Positions 39,885 through 48,759 of a stretch of 64,000 nt of DNA are shown piece by piece. The notes beneath the pieces were generated by a model. That model saw only the letters and a program-made list of their open reading frames with translations. It was not told the origin of the DNA and did no database searches. The position numbers and the translations under genes are program-made. Position 1 is the stretch's first letter. Every line of letters begins with the position of its first letter. The stretch covers positions 1 through 64,000 of the forward strand of contig NZ_JAIVAM010000010.1 of the NCBI RefSeq assembly GCF_020171845.1. The letters are read 5' to 3'. The stretch is from Cytobacillus kochii. GTDB taxonomy: Bacteria; Bacillota; Bacilli; Bacillales; Cytobacillaceae.

Positions 39885-40930
39885 GAATGAACCTCCCCTT
39901 TTTTTCTATTTCGCCACCTACTATATGCCGTTGCACTATATAAGCCAAGAAGCGATTGATGCTTTATACACTTCATTAAGAAGCGGTCATATCTGCCGAG
40001 CATTCTTACCTTTTCTAACGGGTAGAGTCGTAAAGCTTCTTGAACAACTGGATGATGAATCATTGTTTGTACATATTGCCTTCTTTCTTTTTTACTTAAT
40101 TCATTTGTAGGTAAAATATAGATGTGAATATAAGCTAACACTTGTTGAAGCAGCTTCATAGCCTTTAATATCTTGATTTGATGGCTACTCATTTCAATCT
40201 GATCTGGTATACTACGCTGATAAGAGCGTAACGCATGAGAAAAGTAATCTTTTTCTTGGAGATTTCTTGTCGCACTGCCTGCTACTTCACGATAATAATA
40301 ACCAGGAAGATCGCTATAAATCGCTGAATTCGCACATAAAAAAAAGGACCAATTAAATTGTCCATCTTCCCCAAGCACCTCGTTTATCGGAAATTGCAGC
40401 CGAAGCTTATTCAATGTTTCTCTTCTATATAACTTGTTACACACACTATTAAAATCTTCTTTTTGTAACATGTGTGGAATGATAAACTCATGAATGTCCT
40501 TTTTATGTAATTTTACCCGCATTGGAAAGGGATAGCTAATCACTCTTTGAATGCCATTGACCTCTTCAACTAAGTGAAAAATAACGACCTCACTATCGAA
40601 TTGATTAGCAAGCTGATATACGTGCTGATAAGTATTTTCTGTTATTGTATCATCAGCATCTATAAATCCGATATATTCACCTTTAGCTATTTCAATCCCC
40701 TTATTCCTCGCATAGCTGACCCCGTGGTTTTCTTGATTCAAAAGTTTAATGCGATGATCTTTTTCTTGATAAGCTTCAATGAGTTGTTGACTGTGGTCAC
40801 TAGACCCATCATTGACGAAGATAAATTCACATTGTTGTAAACTTTGCGTAAGTAAAGATTGAATACATTCTTCCAAATAATCGGCTGCGTTATAAACGGG
40901 GATGACGACACTTACTTTCGGTTGTTCCAA
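39881..40930 (-). CDS. GT2 glycosyltransferase
   Basis: 349 aa, GT-A fold: VSVVIPVYNAADYLEECIQS, FIFVNDGSSDHS, YIGFIDADDTI (D-x-D) and LGEDGQFNWSFFL. EpsH/EpsJ-like. Donor and acceptor not predictable. 18 nt from the upstream GT4 gene and 4 nt overlap with the downstream one. Confidence 0.9.
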   Translation of the reverse strand: MEQPKVSVVIPVYNAADYLEECIQSLLTQSLQQCEFIFVNDGSSDHSQQLIEAYQEKDHRIKLLNQENHGVSYARNKGIEIAKGEYIGFIDADDTITENTYQHVYQLANQFDSEVVIFHLVEEVNGIQRVISYPFPMRVKLHKKDIHEFIIPHMLQKEDFNSVCNKLYRRETLNKLRLQFPINEVLGEDGQFNWSFFLCANSAIYSDLPGYYYREVAGSATRNLQEKDYFSHALRSYQRSIPDQIEMSSHQIKILKAMKLLQQVLAYIHIYILPTNELSKKERRQYVQTMIHHPVVQEALRLYPLEKVRMLGRYDRFLMKCIKHQSLLGLYSATAYSRWRNRKKGEVHS

Positions 40931-40948
40931 TGGCCCTATCCCCCTTTT

Positions 40949-42142
40949 TTATTCACAGATGGCATGTAATTTTTCAAGCTCGGCTTCATTACTAAAATTC
41001 GTTCGTTGACAATTCCTGCTCAACCTCTCCCTTTCCTCGGGATGTTCATATAGCTGAATAATGCTTGAAGCTAATTCTTCTGGATTGTTGCCAGCGATAT
41101 AACCATCCACTCCAACACGAATTTGGCTTTTTGCTGTAGGATAATTCATAAGTAGTACTGGCTTTGCTAGTATTTGCGCTTCACTTACTGTAACAGCCTT
41201 ACCTTCATAACGAGAGGGTTGAACATAGAGGTCACATGCCTTCATAAATGGATAAGGGTTGACCTTTTTACCAAGTAATATAAACTGACTTTCTAAATGA
41301 CAAGCTTGAATGAGTTGTGTCAGTTCTTTTTCATCTCCACCAAAGCCAATCACATACCAGACAATGTTGTGATAACCTTTTTCTTTTACTATTTTCATCG
41401 CCTGTATGGCAATATCTATTCCTTTTGCTTTTGATAGTCTAGCAACTGTTACAATGGTAAAGCGATGATCTAAGAGAATAGGATTTTCGACCATTTCCTC
41501 AGACAATTCTTGTATAAAGGTCGGCGATATCAGATTTTCCATCACCATCACCTTATTGGCTAACTGTGGATAAACGGTAAGAAATGCTTCTCTACAAGCA
41601 TCAGAAACTGCGATAATATGATCAAATAACCGCCAAACTTTTTCATCCTCATTCGTATCAATATGGAGAGAGGAAAAGTCAGTATGAATCCAAGCAATCT
41701 TCTTTTTAGCCTTTACTTTATAGGCTACAAAATGGTGGGGCCATAAATAACTAATAGCCACATCGTAAGTTTTATCCATTGTAGGAAGGAACGGTGATGA
41801 ATATTTACCGATTTGCTGCATCTGATAGTAACCCCACTCTTCATCACGTGCGTGCAGGCTTTTCCATTGTGTTTGCCATTTGGCTAATAGTCTTACAGAA
41901 GCCAATAGCATATGTTTCTTTTGGATTGTTTCAATAATGGACTGACGAAAAGTAGCCATACTTGAAAACTCTTGCAACAAATGCACTTGTTTAGGCAGCA
42001 AGTGAAAAAAATCGCCTTGATGACGATATAATAATAGATCCACCTCATACTTTTCGTAGTTAAGTTGTTTCAATAATTGTAATAAACTTCTTTCTACCCC
42101 GCCAATTTCCATATCATATGTAGCAATGAATATTCGCCTCAT
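40949..42142 (-). CDS. GT4 glycosyltransferase, paralogue 3
   Basis: 397 aa, GT-B fold: IATYDMEIGGVERSLLQLL, FTIVTVARLSKAKGIDIAIQ, YVQPSRYEGKAVTVSEAQIL. Same architecture as the paralogues at 36346 and 37546 but more diverged. Overlaps the upstream GT32 gene by 4 nt. Confidence 0.88.
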   Translation of the reverse strand: MRRIFIATYDMEIGGVERSLLQLLKQLNYEKYEVDLLLYRHQGDFFHLLPKQVHLLQEFSSMATFRQSIIETIQKKHMLLASVRLLAKWQTQWKSLHARDEEWGYYQMQQIGKYSSPFLPTMDKTYDVAISYLWPHHFVAYKVKAKKKIAWIHTDFSSLHIDTNEDEKVWRLFDHIIAVSDACREAFLTVYPQLANKVMVMENLISPTFIQELSEEMVENPILLDHRFTIVTVARLSKAKGIDIAIQAMKIVKEKGYHNIVWYVIGFGGDEKELTQLIQACHLESQFILLGKKVNPYPFMKACDLYVQPSRYEGKAVTVSEAQILAKPVLLMNYPTAKSQIRVGVDGYIAGNNPEELASSIIQLYEHPEERERLSRNCQRTNFSNEAELEKLHAICE

Positions 42143-42879
42143 GACCTCACTCCCGAAAACTTCTTACGTAAACTAGCTAATTTTTCTCCGCCAATCAATT
42201 TGACTATATTCCTTTTCACCATTCGTTTAACTAACACATGAGGAGGCAACCAACTTTGATAAAAATGATGCTTCGTTACCGTGTCGTCTGATTGCAGGTC
42301 GCGGCAATTAATATAATCATATGGGGAGAAAATAGCTTGCTCAAATATTACCCCCAAATCTTCTATCACTTGCTTTTGTCCGTTACATATAACCCCTTTT
42401 TTCTTCATTTCTTCTGTTATGGCGGCAACATTTGTCCATTCGTTAAAAGTCCCGTCATCATTGATAAAATGATTAGATTGATAGGAATCTAGAAAATACT
42501 GGATAAGCGGATGCCCCTTACTGGCACCAATCGTACTTGTTGCAATATAATTGCCTTCTTCAAATCCCCAAAAGGATGGATAGTGAAGGAAACGATCAAA
42601 AGATTGATAAACCTCGACATCTGTATCAAGATAAACCCCACCTTCTGTATACAAAGCATACATTCTGAAATAATCACTCACAAAAGCATATTTTTTCGCT
42701 TGATACGCTTCGTGTACATAAGCATTACATGTTACATCTACATTGCTTTCATCCCATTGCTTTAGCTCATAATGAGGGAGATGTTCTTCCCAGGACCTTA
42801 TACACTGTTTCATTAACTCTGGCTTTTCCCCGCCCCCAAACCAACAATAATGAATAATTCTTGGTATCTTCTCCATCAT
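42139..42879 (-). CDS. GT32-family capsular glycosyltransferase
   Basis: 246 aa. IPRIIHYCWFGG start, KQWDESNVDV, KKYAFVSDYFRMYALYTEGG and the metal-binding DxD YLDTDVEVYQSFD, the Gly_transf_sug (DXD) family of mannosyl/galactosyl-type enzymes acting on capsule or EPS. 32 nt after the SinR-like gene. Confidence 0.88.
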   Translation of the reverse strand: MMEKIPRIIHYCWFGGGEKPELMKQCIRSWEEHLPHYELKQWDESNVDVTCNAYVHEAYQAKKYAFVSDYFRMYALYTEGGVYLDTDVEVYQSFDRFLHYPSFWGFEEGNYIATSTIGASKGHPLIQYFLDSYQSNHFINDDGTFNEWTNVAAITEEMKKKGVICNGQKQVIEDLGVIFEQAIFSPYDYINCRDLQSDDTVTKHHFYQSWLPPHVLVKRMVKRNIVKLIGGEKLASLRKKFSGVRS

Positions 42880-42911
42880 TCCAGCGCTCTCTTCCTTTTC
42901 TTAAAACTGAG

Positions 42912-43226
42912 TTATTTATTCTTTACTTCATAAATTCTTTGTTTAACTGTCTCCATCTGATCTTTTTCAATGCCTAACTCTCGCATTTCCTTAATAAGTA
43001 TTTGCCATTGTCTATTTTGCTCCGTGATATAAACGCCTCTGATGACTTCTTCTATTTCCACACCGAGTACGAAAATAATTTTTTCAATGACTTGAATAGA
43101 AGGATTTTGATGGACCTCCCTTTCAATATTACTAAGATATGACTTCGCTACGCCCGCTCGTTCGGCTAGTTCTGTTAATGTTAATCCTTTTTGTTTACGT
43201 AGTTTGGCAATATTTTTTCCTATCAT
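42912..43226 (-). CDS. SinR-like HTH repressor inside the eps operon
   Basis: 104 aa. Residues 1-62 are an HTH_3/XRE domain (IAKLRKQKGLTLTELAERAG, KSYLSNIEREVHQNPSIQVI) closely matching SinR's DNA-binding half, including the NPSIQ segment. Residues ~70-100 (QNRQWQILIKEMRELGIEKDQ) match the SinI/SinR dimerisation (SIN) domain. It sits 10 nt after the EpsN-like gene and 32 nt before GT32, so it is co-transcribed with the genes it probably regulates. SinR-box palindromes lie upstream of four operons here. It could be SinR itself or the SlrR-type partner; no sinI-like ORF was found beside it. Confidence 0.85.
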   Translation of the reverse strand: MIGKNIAKLRKQKGLTLTELAERAGVAKSYLSNIEREVHQNPSIQVIEKIIFVLGVEIEEVIRGVYITEQNRQWQILIKEMRELGIEKDQMETVKQRIYEVKNK

Positions 43227-43236
43227 TATCTGCCTC

Positions 43237-44421
43237 CTATCCTAATAAATAAGGATGCAGATGAAGACTTGAGGTAATGGTCGTTTGAATACATTGAATT
43301 ACTCTGTTTTGTTGCTCAATTGTTAAATCAGATCCTGAAGGTAAACAAATTCCTTTTTCGAATATCATTTCCGAGATAGATTCGTGCTCCACATCATGTG
43401 GATAAAAACTATAACCTTGAAATAACGGTTGTAGATGTAATGGTTTCCATACTGGACGAGCCTCTATATTCTTATTTCTAAGAGCGAAAATTAGCTCCTC
43501 GACGGTTACACCTATTGTCTCACTATCAATCAATATAGTAGTTAGCCATCTATTGGAATAGGTTCCCGGAAGCTCAGGTAAAAATGAAATGCCTTCTAAT
43601 CCTTTAAGCCCTTCTTCATACCGCTGAAAAATTTTCCTACGTGCATTTATTCTGTTTTCCAGATAGGTCAATTGGGCTCTACCAATACCGGCAGCGATAT
43701 TACTCATACGATAATTAAACCCGATTTGGCTATGCTGGTAATGTAGTGCTGTATCTTTTGCCTGTGTGGCTAAAAACGAAGCATATTCCACACCTTCTTT
43801 ATGATTGGAGACGAGCATCCCCCCTCCAGAAGTAGTAATGATTTTATTACCATTAAATGAGTAAATACCATAACTGCCGATTGTGCCGGTTGGCTTCTCC
43901 TTGTAAGTAGAGCCGAGCGATTCAGCAGCATCTTCAATTAAAGGCACACCATAACGTTGACAAACTTTTAGCAATTCATCCATTTTGGCAGGTTGCCCAT
44001 ATAAATGAACGACAATCACCGCTTTTGGTAAATTTCCATTTGCATTCGCTTCCTTTAGAGCTCTTTCTAACGCATCAGGAGACATATTCCAAGTTTCGGG
44101 TTCTGAATCAATGAATACCGGTTTTGCCCCAATATAAAGTATAGGATTAGCCGTAGCTACAAATGTAAATGTAGAACAAAAAACGGTGTCTAGAGAGCTA
44201 ATACCAAGTGCTAATAATGAGAGGTGGATGGCAGCAGTACCCGAGTTCACCGCTAAGCAAGATTGCACATTCACAAGTGTTGACATTTCTTGTTCAAACA
44301 AATCGATATGAGGACCGACGGGTGCCACCCAATTATCCGTAAATGCGGATTGTACATAATGAATTTCTTCACCAGTCAAATGGGGAGGCGATAAATAAAT
44401 ACGCTCAGCCAATGTCATCAC
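43237..44421 (-). CDS. PLP sugar aminotransferase (EpsN/PglE-like)
   Basis: 394 aa of the DegT/DnrJ/EryC1/StrS family: YLSPPHLTGEEI, FCSTFTFVATANPILYIGAKP, EDAAESLGSTYK and the PLP lysine in SFNGNKIITTSGGGML. With the 4,6-dehydratase at 52985 and the acetyltransferase at 44405 it fits the UDP-N,N'-diacetylbacillosamine route (EpsC-EpsN-EpsM order of reactions). The GTG at 44421 is 3 nt before an ATG that may be the real start; overlaps the upstream gene by 17 nt. Confidence 0.9.
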   Translation of the reverse strand: MMTLAERIYLSPPHLTGEEIHYVQSAFTDNWVAPVGPHIDLFEQEMSTLVNVQSCLAVNSGTAAIHLSLLALGISSLDTVFCSTFTFVATANPILYIGAKPVFIDSEPETWNMSPDALERALKEANANGNLPKAVIVVHLYGQPAKMDELLKVCQRYGVPLIEDAAESLGSTYKEKPTGTIGSYGIYSFNGNKIITTSGGGMLVSNHKEGVEYASFLATQAKDTALHYQHSQIGFNYRMSNIAAGIGRAQLTYLENRINARRKIFQRYEEGLKGLEGISFLPELPGTYSNRWLTTILIDSETIGVTVEELIFALRNKNIEARPVWKPLHLQPLFQGYSFYPHDVEHESISEMIFEKGICLPSGSDLTIEQQNRVIQCIQTTITSSLHLHPYLLG

Positions 44422-45052
44422 TCCATTTCAATATTTTCTTTGCTTGTGCGGGTAATCCCACTGCCATCACTCGCTCTGGTATTGAGTGAATCACTGTCGA
44501 GCCTGCCCCTATGACAGACCATTTCCCTAATGTTACTTGTGGAATGACAACAGAAGCAGAACCGAGATGCACCCCCTCTTCAACTTTTACTGATCCAGTT
44601 AAAGTTGAACGCGGAGAGATATGCACATAATCACCAATTTCATTATCATGTTCAATCACTGCTCCTGTATTAATGATTGTATGATGACCAATCACCGCAT
44701 CCGCATTAATAACCGTCTGTGGCATGATGACGGTTCCTTTACCAATCATTGCGCTCGGACTAATACAAGCAGAAGGATGGATACAAGTGGTATAGTATTC
44801 TATTGGTAAAGCTAGCCTTTCGAACATTTGCTTGCGGATTTTATTATTGCCTATAGAGATAACCAACCTAATATTAGGGTTGATTTTTAGGACATCATGT
44901 ACATAATCAATCGGTGCTAAAAACACATTCCCTTTCATTTTTAATGAGCGATGCTTATCATCAAAAATACCAACCACATTATTTTTTTGCATTGTAATAA
45001 TGTCAAAGATTACTTTGCTATGCCCGCCATAACCAATTAATGCAATATCCAT
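44405..45052 (-). CDS. NeuD/PglD-type sugar O/N-acetyltransferase (EpsM-like)
   Basis: 215 aa. N-terminal nucleotide-sugar domain with IGYGGHSKVIFDII, then a left-handed beta-helix of hexapeptide repeats (VIGHHTIINTGAVIEHDNEI, VHLGSASVVIPQV, WSVIGAGSTVI) and the catalytic His region. The PglD/EpsM family acetylates the 4-amino group made by the next enzyme. 5 nt after the EpsL-like gene. Confidence 0.88.
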   Translation of the reverse strand: MDIALIGYGGHSKVIFDIITMQKNNVVGIFDDKHRSLKMKGNVFLAPIDYVHDVLKINPNIRLVISIGNNKIRKQMFERLALPIEYYTTCIHPSACISPSAMIGKGTVIMPQTVINADAVIGHHTIINTGAVIEHDNEIGDYVHISPRSTLTGSVKVEEGVHLGSASVVIPQVTLGKWSVIGAGSTVIHSIPERVMAVGLPAQAKKILKWSDDIG

Positions 45053-45057
45053 TTATG

Positions 45058-45684
45058 TCACTCTTTCATTTTTATTTGGTTTCCCTTAAACACTTCAGTT
45101 GTGGCAGCACCTGGCTGATTAATTCCTTCTGAACGGATGACCTTACTAATCGTAAGAAAAAGAATTTTTAAATCTAGTAAAAAATGTTGATGATCGACAT
45201 ACCATACATCCATTTTTAACTTTTCTTCCCAACTAATCGCATTCCGGCCATTTACTTGTGCCCAGCCTGTGATTCCAGGCTTGACACAATGTCTTCTTAC
45301 TTGTTCTGGTGAATATAATGGTAAATACGCTATTAGTAACGGACGAGGTCCAACCAAACTCATTTCACCTTTTAAGACATTAAGAAGTTGTGGTAATTCA
45401 TCCAAACTATATTTTCTTAACTTGCTACCGATTTTGGTCAATCTTTTCTCATCTGGTAACAGATGACCTTGCTCATTTGTTTCATTAGTCATTGTACAAA
45501 ATTTATATAAGCGAAAGGATGATCCATTAAGTCCAGGTCTTTCTTGTTTGAAAAAAATGGACGATCCGTTGATAAGCAAAACGGTAGATATAATTGCCAT
45601 TACAGGTGCAAATAAAAGAAGCAGTATACATGCGCAAATAAAATCAAATAATCTTTTCATTTCCTTCCTCTTCTTATACGTCAT
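45058..45684 (-). CDS. Initiating sugar transferase (EpsL-like)
   Basis: 208 aa of the bacterial sugar transferase (PglC/WcaJ) family: KRLFDFICACILLLLFAPV membrane hairpin, FKQERPGLNGSSFRLYKFCTM with the catalytic KFCTM, YSLDELPQLLNVLKGEMSLVGPRP, and GITGWAQVNGRN. It moves a phospho-sugar (likely bacillosamine phosphate) from UDP to undecaprenyl phosphate, the first membrane step of repeat-unit assembly. Confidence 0.9.
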   Translation of the reverse strand: MTYKKRKEMKRLFDFICACILLLLFAPVMAIISTVLLINGSSIFFKQERPGLNGSSFRLYKFCTMTNETNEQGHLLPDEKRLTKIGSKLRKYSLDELPQLLNVLKGEMSLVGPRPLLIAYLPLYSPEQVRRHCVKPGITGWAQVNGRNAISWEEKLKMDVWYVDHQHFLLDLKILFLTISKVIRSEGINQPGAATTEVFKGNQIKMKE

Positions 45685-45695
45685 CCGACATCTTA

Positions 45696-46754
45696 TTAAG
45701 AAAAAGAAAAATCCCCACTTTGCATTAAGTGCGGATTTTTCTTATCACTATAACCAGCGGGGTTATTTTTCTGCCACCGCCAGGCGTCTATACACATTTC
45801 CTCTAATCCTCTTTGAGCCTTCCAGCCTAACCCCGTCGCTGCAGCTGTTGGATCAGCATAACTAATAGGGATATCACCCATACGGGCATCCGTAATGATA
45901 TACGGTATATTCACATGATTTACTCTCTCAAAAGTTTGGACAATTTCTAAAACACTATAGCCTTTCCCTGTACCTAAATTATAAAAATTAAAACCGGTCT
46001 CCTTTTTTAATTGTTCTAGTGCACAGATATGTCCCTCAGCTAAATCCATTACATGGATATAATCTCTTACTCCTGTACCATCTTTAGTAGAAAAGCCATC
46101 ACCGAATATTTGTAATACCGGCCGTTTACCAATAGCTACTTGGGTAATATAAGGCATGAGATTATTAGGGATACCCCGTGGATCTTCACCTAAATTTCCA
46201 CTTGGATGGGCACCGATTGGATTAAAATAACGTAAGCATGTAATCGCCCACTCATTATCGGATGCAAAAATATCTCTCAACATATCTTCGATTATTAGTT
46301 TTGTTCTGCCATATGGATTAGTTGCCGATAGATGAGCATTCTCCGCAATCGGTACCTGTTTTGGTCTACCATAAACAGTCGCTGAAGAGCTAAACACCAG
46401 TTTTTTTACGTTAAACTGTTTCATTACTTGCAATAAGTAAATCGTGGAAATGAGATTATTATCATAATAGGAAAGTGGATTAACAACCGATTCTCCAACT
46501 GCTTTATACCCGGCAAAATGAATCACTGCTTCGATTTCATTATCAGCAAAGACAGAATGAACTGCGTCTTTTTCCTTTAAATCAATCGAATAGTACTTTA
46601 CCTCTTTCTTCGTCATATGCTCAATCCGCTGCACGACTTCTTGATTACTGTTGGAGAAGTCATCAAGAATAATGACATCCATACCACGGTTTAATAAAGA
46701 GACACATGTGTGACTGCCAATATACCCTGCTCCACCGGTGACGAGAACACTCAT
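45696..46754 (-). CDS. galE: UDP-glucose 4-epimerase
   Basis: 352 aa: VTGGAGYIGSH NAD motif, FSSSATVYG catalytic Ser/Thr region, YGRTK (Tyr-x3-Lys), RYFNPIGAHPSGNLGEDP and GTGVRDYIHVMDLA, all GalE hallmarks. It makes UDP-Gal (or UDP-GalNAc) for the eps glycosyltransferases. Twelve nt upstream of the sugar transferase. Confidence 0.93.
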   Translation of the reverse strand: MSVLVTGGAGYIGSHTCVSLLNRGMDVIILDDFSNSNQEVVQRIEHMTKKEVKYYSIDLKEKDAVHSVFADNEIEAVIHFAGYKAVGESVVNPLSYYDNNLISTIYLLQVMKQFNVKKLVFSSSATVYGRPKQVPIAENAHLSATNPYGRTKLIIEDMLRDIFASDNEWAITCLRYFNPIGAHPSGNLGEDPRGIPNNLMPYITQVAIGKRPVLQIFGDGFSTKDGTGVRDYIHVMDLAEGHICALEQLKKETGFNFYNLGTGKGYSVLEIVQTFERVNHVNIPYIITDARMGDIPISYADPTAAATGLGWKAQRGLEEMCIDAWRWQKNNPAGYSDKKNPHLMQSGDFSFS

Positions 46755-46776
46755 TTTTTCTCCCCTCTTTCTCTCG

Positions 46777-47847
46777 TTATCCTAACCAATCACTTTGATA
46801 CTGAATATTTAAACTAATGACTGTTTCATAAAAATAATAGAAAAAATATAGCACAAGGATACAATAATAAATAAAGCGTTGATCCTTTGGTTGAAATAAT
46901 TTGACTATCCAAGCAACAAGAATCAATTGATAAAGACTAAAATAAATAGAAAATCGCGCAAAAATCCAGTTTTGTGTAGAAATAATCATAAATACTAAAC
47001 CAACTAGTGCCATATTCACAATAAAATCACTTTTAGGAAAGATAGTCCTTAACTTCTCTCTCCCAAGATAAGCAATGAATAAAGGGGTTGCTTCCACAGC
47101 GACGCGTAAAATATTTGCTCCTCCTTCTTGGAATTCTGCATATTGGCCATATTGGGTATCTTCTATCGCTGAAAAAAGGAGCGTCGAAAACTCATTAAAG
47201 CCGACAACAATAAGAACGGCAATCAGAAGTAATATCAACGTCGCTTTCGACCAAGCCTTATAACGTACAAAAAAGTAAATAGGTAATAAAATGAGCGCAC
47301 TTTGATGAAAAGAAGAAGCAAGGATAACAAATAAAAAGTACACAGGCCAATTCCCATTTATAAGGAACTTTGTTGCCGCAAATACTATCGCCGCTGCTAA
47401 GCATTGGCGAATACCATTCATCGTAACTAAAAATAAACCACCAGTTATATAAATATAAATACTCAATTCAAATAATCTTGCATAGTGTGCGAGAACAAAT
47501 ACTATTAAACTGTTCGTCAATAACGAGACAACGAAAATTAAAACTTGCGGGTCATCAGTATAAAACTTCAGAACCATTTGTAATAATCCGAAGCCAATAT
47601 CCTTTCCCTCTACTATTGTTGCCCAGCTAAAATCATTAACTTCATATGCATGCATATAAAAAAAGGTATCGCCAATATTGGTTCTTGCCCCAGAAACAGC
47701 AATAAGAATGAAAGCAACAAAAGTAATCATCAGTTTATTAGGATAAACAGTCTGGACTGAATCCCCTACAAGTACAGGTCTAGAAAAGTATCTAGCTATT
47801 AAAGCCACACTAAAACTTGCGAATAAACACATCCAAAAAACAGTCAT
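46777..47847 (-). CDS. EpsG-family polysaccharide polymerase (Wzy-like)
   Basis: 356 aa with about ten membrane helices and the EpsG-family motifs SGARTNIGDTFFYMHAYE and ITGGLFLVTMNGIRQCLAAA, plus SSFHQSALILLPIYFF. It joins lipid-linked repeats outside the membrane. Two nt before the next GT2 gene's end; works with the flippase at 33564. Confidence 0.85.
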   Translation of the reverse strand: MTVFWMCLFASFSVALIARYFSRPVLVGDSVQTVYPNKLMITFVAFILIAVSGARTNIGDTFFYMHAYEVNDFSWATIVEGKDIGFGLLQMVLKFYTDDPQVLIFVVSLLTNSLIVFVLAHYARLFELSIYIYITGGLFLVTMNGIRQCLAAAIVFAATKFLINGNWPVYFLFVILASSFHQSALILLPIYFFVRYKAWSKATLILLLIAVLIVVGFNEFSTLLFSAIEDTQYGQYAEFQEGGANILRVAVEATPLFIAYLGREKLRTIFPKSDFIVNMALVGLVFMIISTQNWIFARFSIYFSLYQLILVAWIVKLFQPKDQRFIYYCILVLYFFYYFYETVISLNIQYQSDWLG

Positions 47848-47849
47848 GA

Positions 47850-48758
47850 TTACTGCTCACTTCCCATGGCATTCCTCTTTCGTTGCTCATAGCGTACATA
47901 AAATGAAAGTAGATATCCAAATGGTAGCGCAACAAGTGTCATACCTTTTAAAGGTGACGCTTGAATGAAGTGTTTCTTTTGACTTAATAAACAACTAGAA
48001 ACGTAATGTATACATTCTCTTAACTTTTCTTTCAATGATGGAGCATGAATCATTGCTGTTTGACGAAAGAACGCAAAGCCTTTCGGGTTTTTATAATATT
48101 GATTAAGCATATTTAAACTCGATCCGTCTGGTAAATATTCGACATGGCATAATACTTCATTGAGAAGTAATAACGGTTTTAACTGATCAATAAAAATGTA
48201 CTTATAGCTTAATGGGCAATACTTTTCTCCTGAGAAAATAGGATAGGCAGGGGTCGTTTTTGTCAATGCTGTTCGATAGACAAGCTTCTTATCACCCTTC
48301 ACTTTATGAACACCATACAATCCCCCTAGAGTACAAGTAGACAAATCAGCGGGTAATTCGGTCCCTATGATATCCCCATTTTGATAGGCATCAAGCCCGA
48401 CAATACCAGCTACCTCCTCACTTCCAAATTGGTTCCAATAAGTAATGATTTTCTGTACCGCATCCACTGGCATATAATCATCAGAATCAATGCAAACATT
48501 CAATTCTGTTTCGATTAATTCATAAGCTGTATTATGTGCCCCATGCATACCTAAATTTTCCTGGTAATGGTAGCGAATAGAAATGATTCCCTCTTCTATC
48601 CACCCTTGAACCAATGACCTTGTTCCATCATTCGAACCATCATCAATGATTAACCACACAAAGGATTGACATGTTTGTTTCTTTAAACTTTCATAGCCTA
48701 AATGTAGGGTGTAAGCACGGTTATAGGTCGGGGTAAAGATTGTTAATATTGGTTTCAT
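47850..48758 (-). CDS. GT2 glycosyltransferase
   Basis: 302 aa from ATG 48758 (MKPILTIFTPTYNRAYTLHL). GT-A motifs VWLIIDDGSNDGT and ELNVCIDSDDYM. The frame stays open 29 codons upstream, but those overlap the preceding gene and lack a ribosome site; ATG 48758 lies just after its stop. Confidence 0.88.
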   Translation of the reverse strand: MKPILTIFTPTYNRAYTLHLGYESLKKQTCQSFVWLIIDDGSNDGTRSLVQGWIEEGIISIRYHYQENLGMHGAHNTAYELIETELNVCIDSDDYMPVDAVQKIITYWNQFGSEEVAGIVGLDAYQNGDIIGTELPADLSTCTLGGLYGVHKVKGDKKLVYRTALTKTTPAYPIFSGEKYCPLSYKYIFIDQLKPLLLLNEVLCHVEYLPDGSSLNMLNQYYKNPKGFAFFRQTAMIHAPSLKEKLRECIHYVSSCLLSQKKHFIQASPLKGMTLVALPFGYLLSFYVRYEQRKRNAMGSEQ

Positions 48759-48759
48759 C

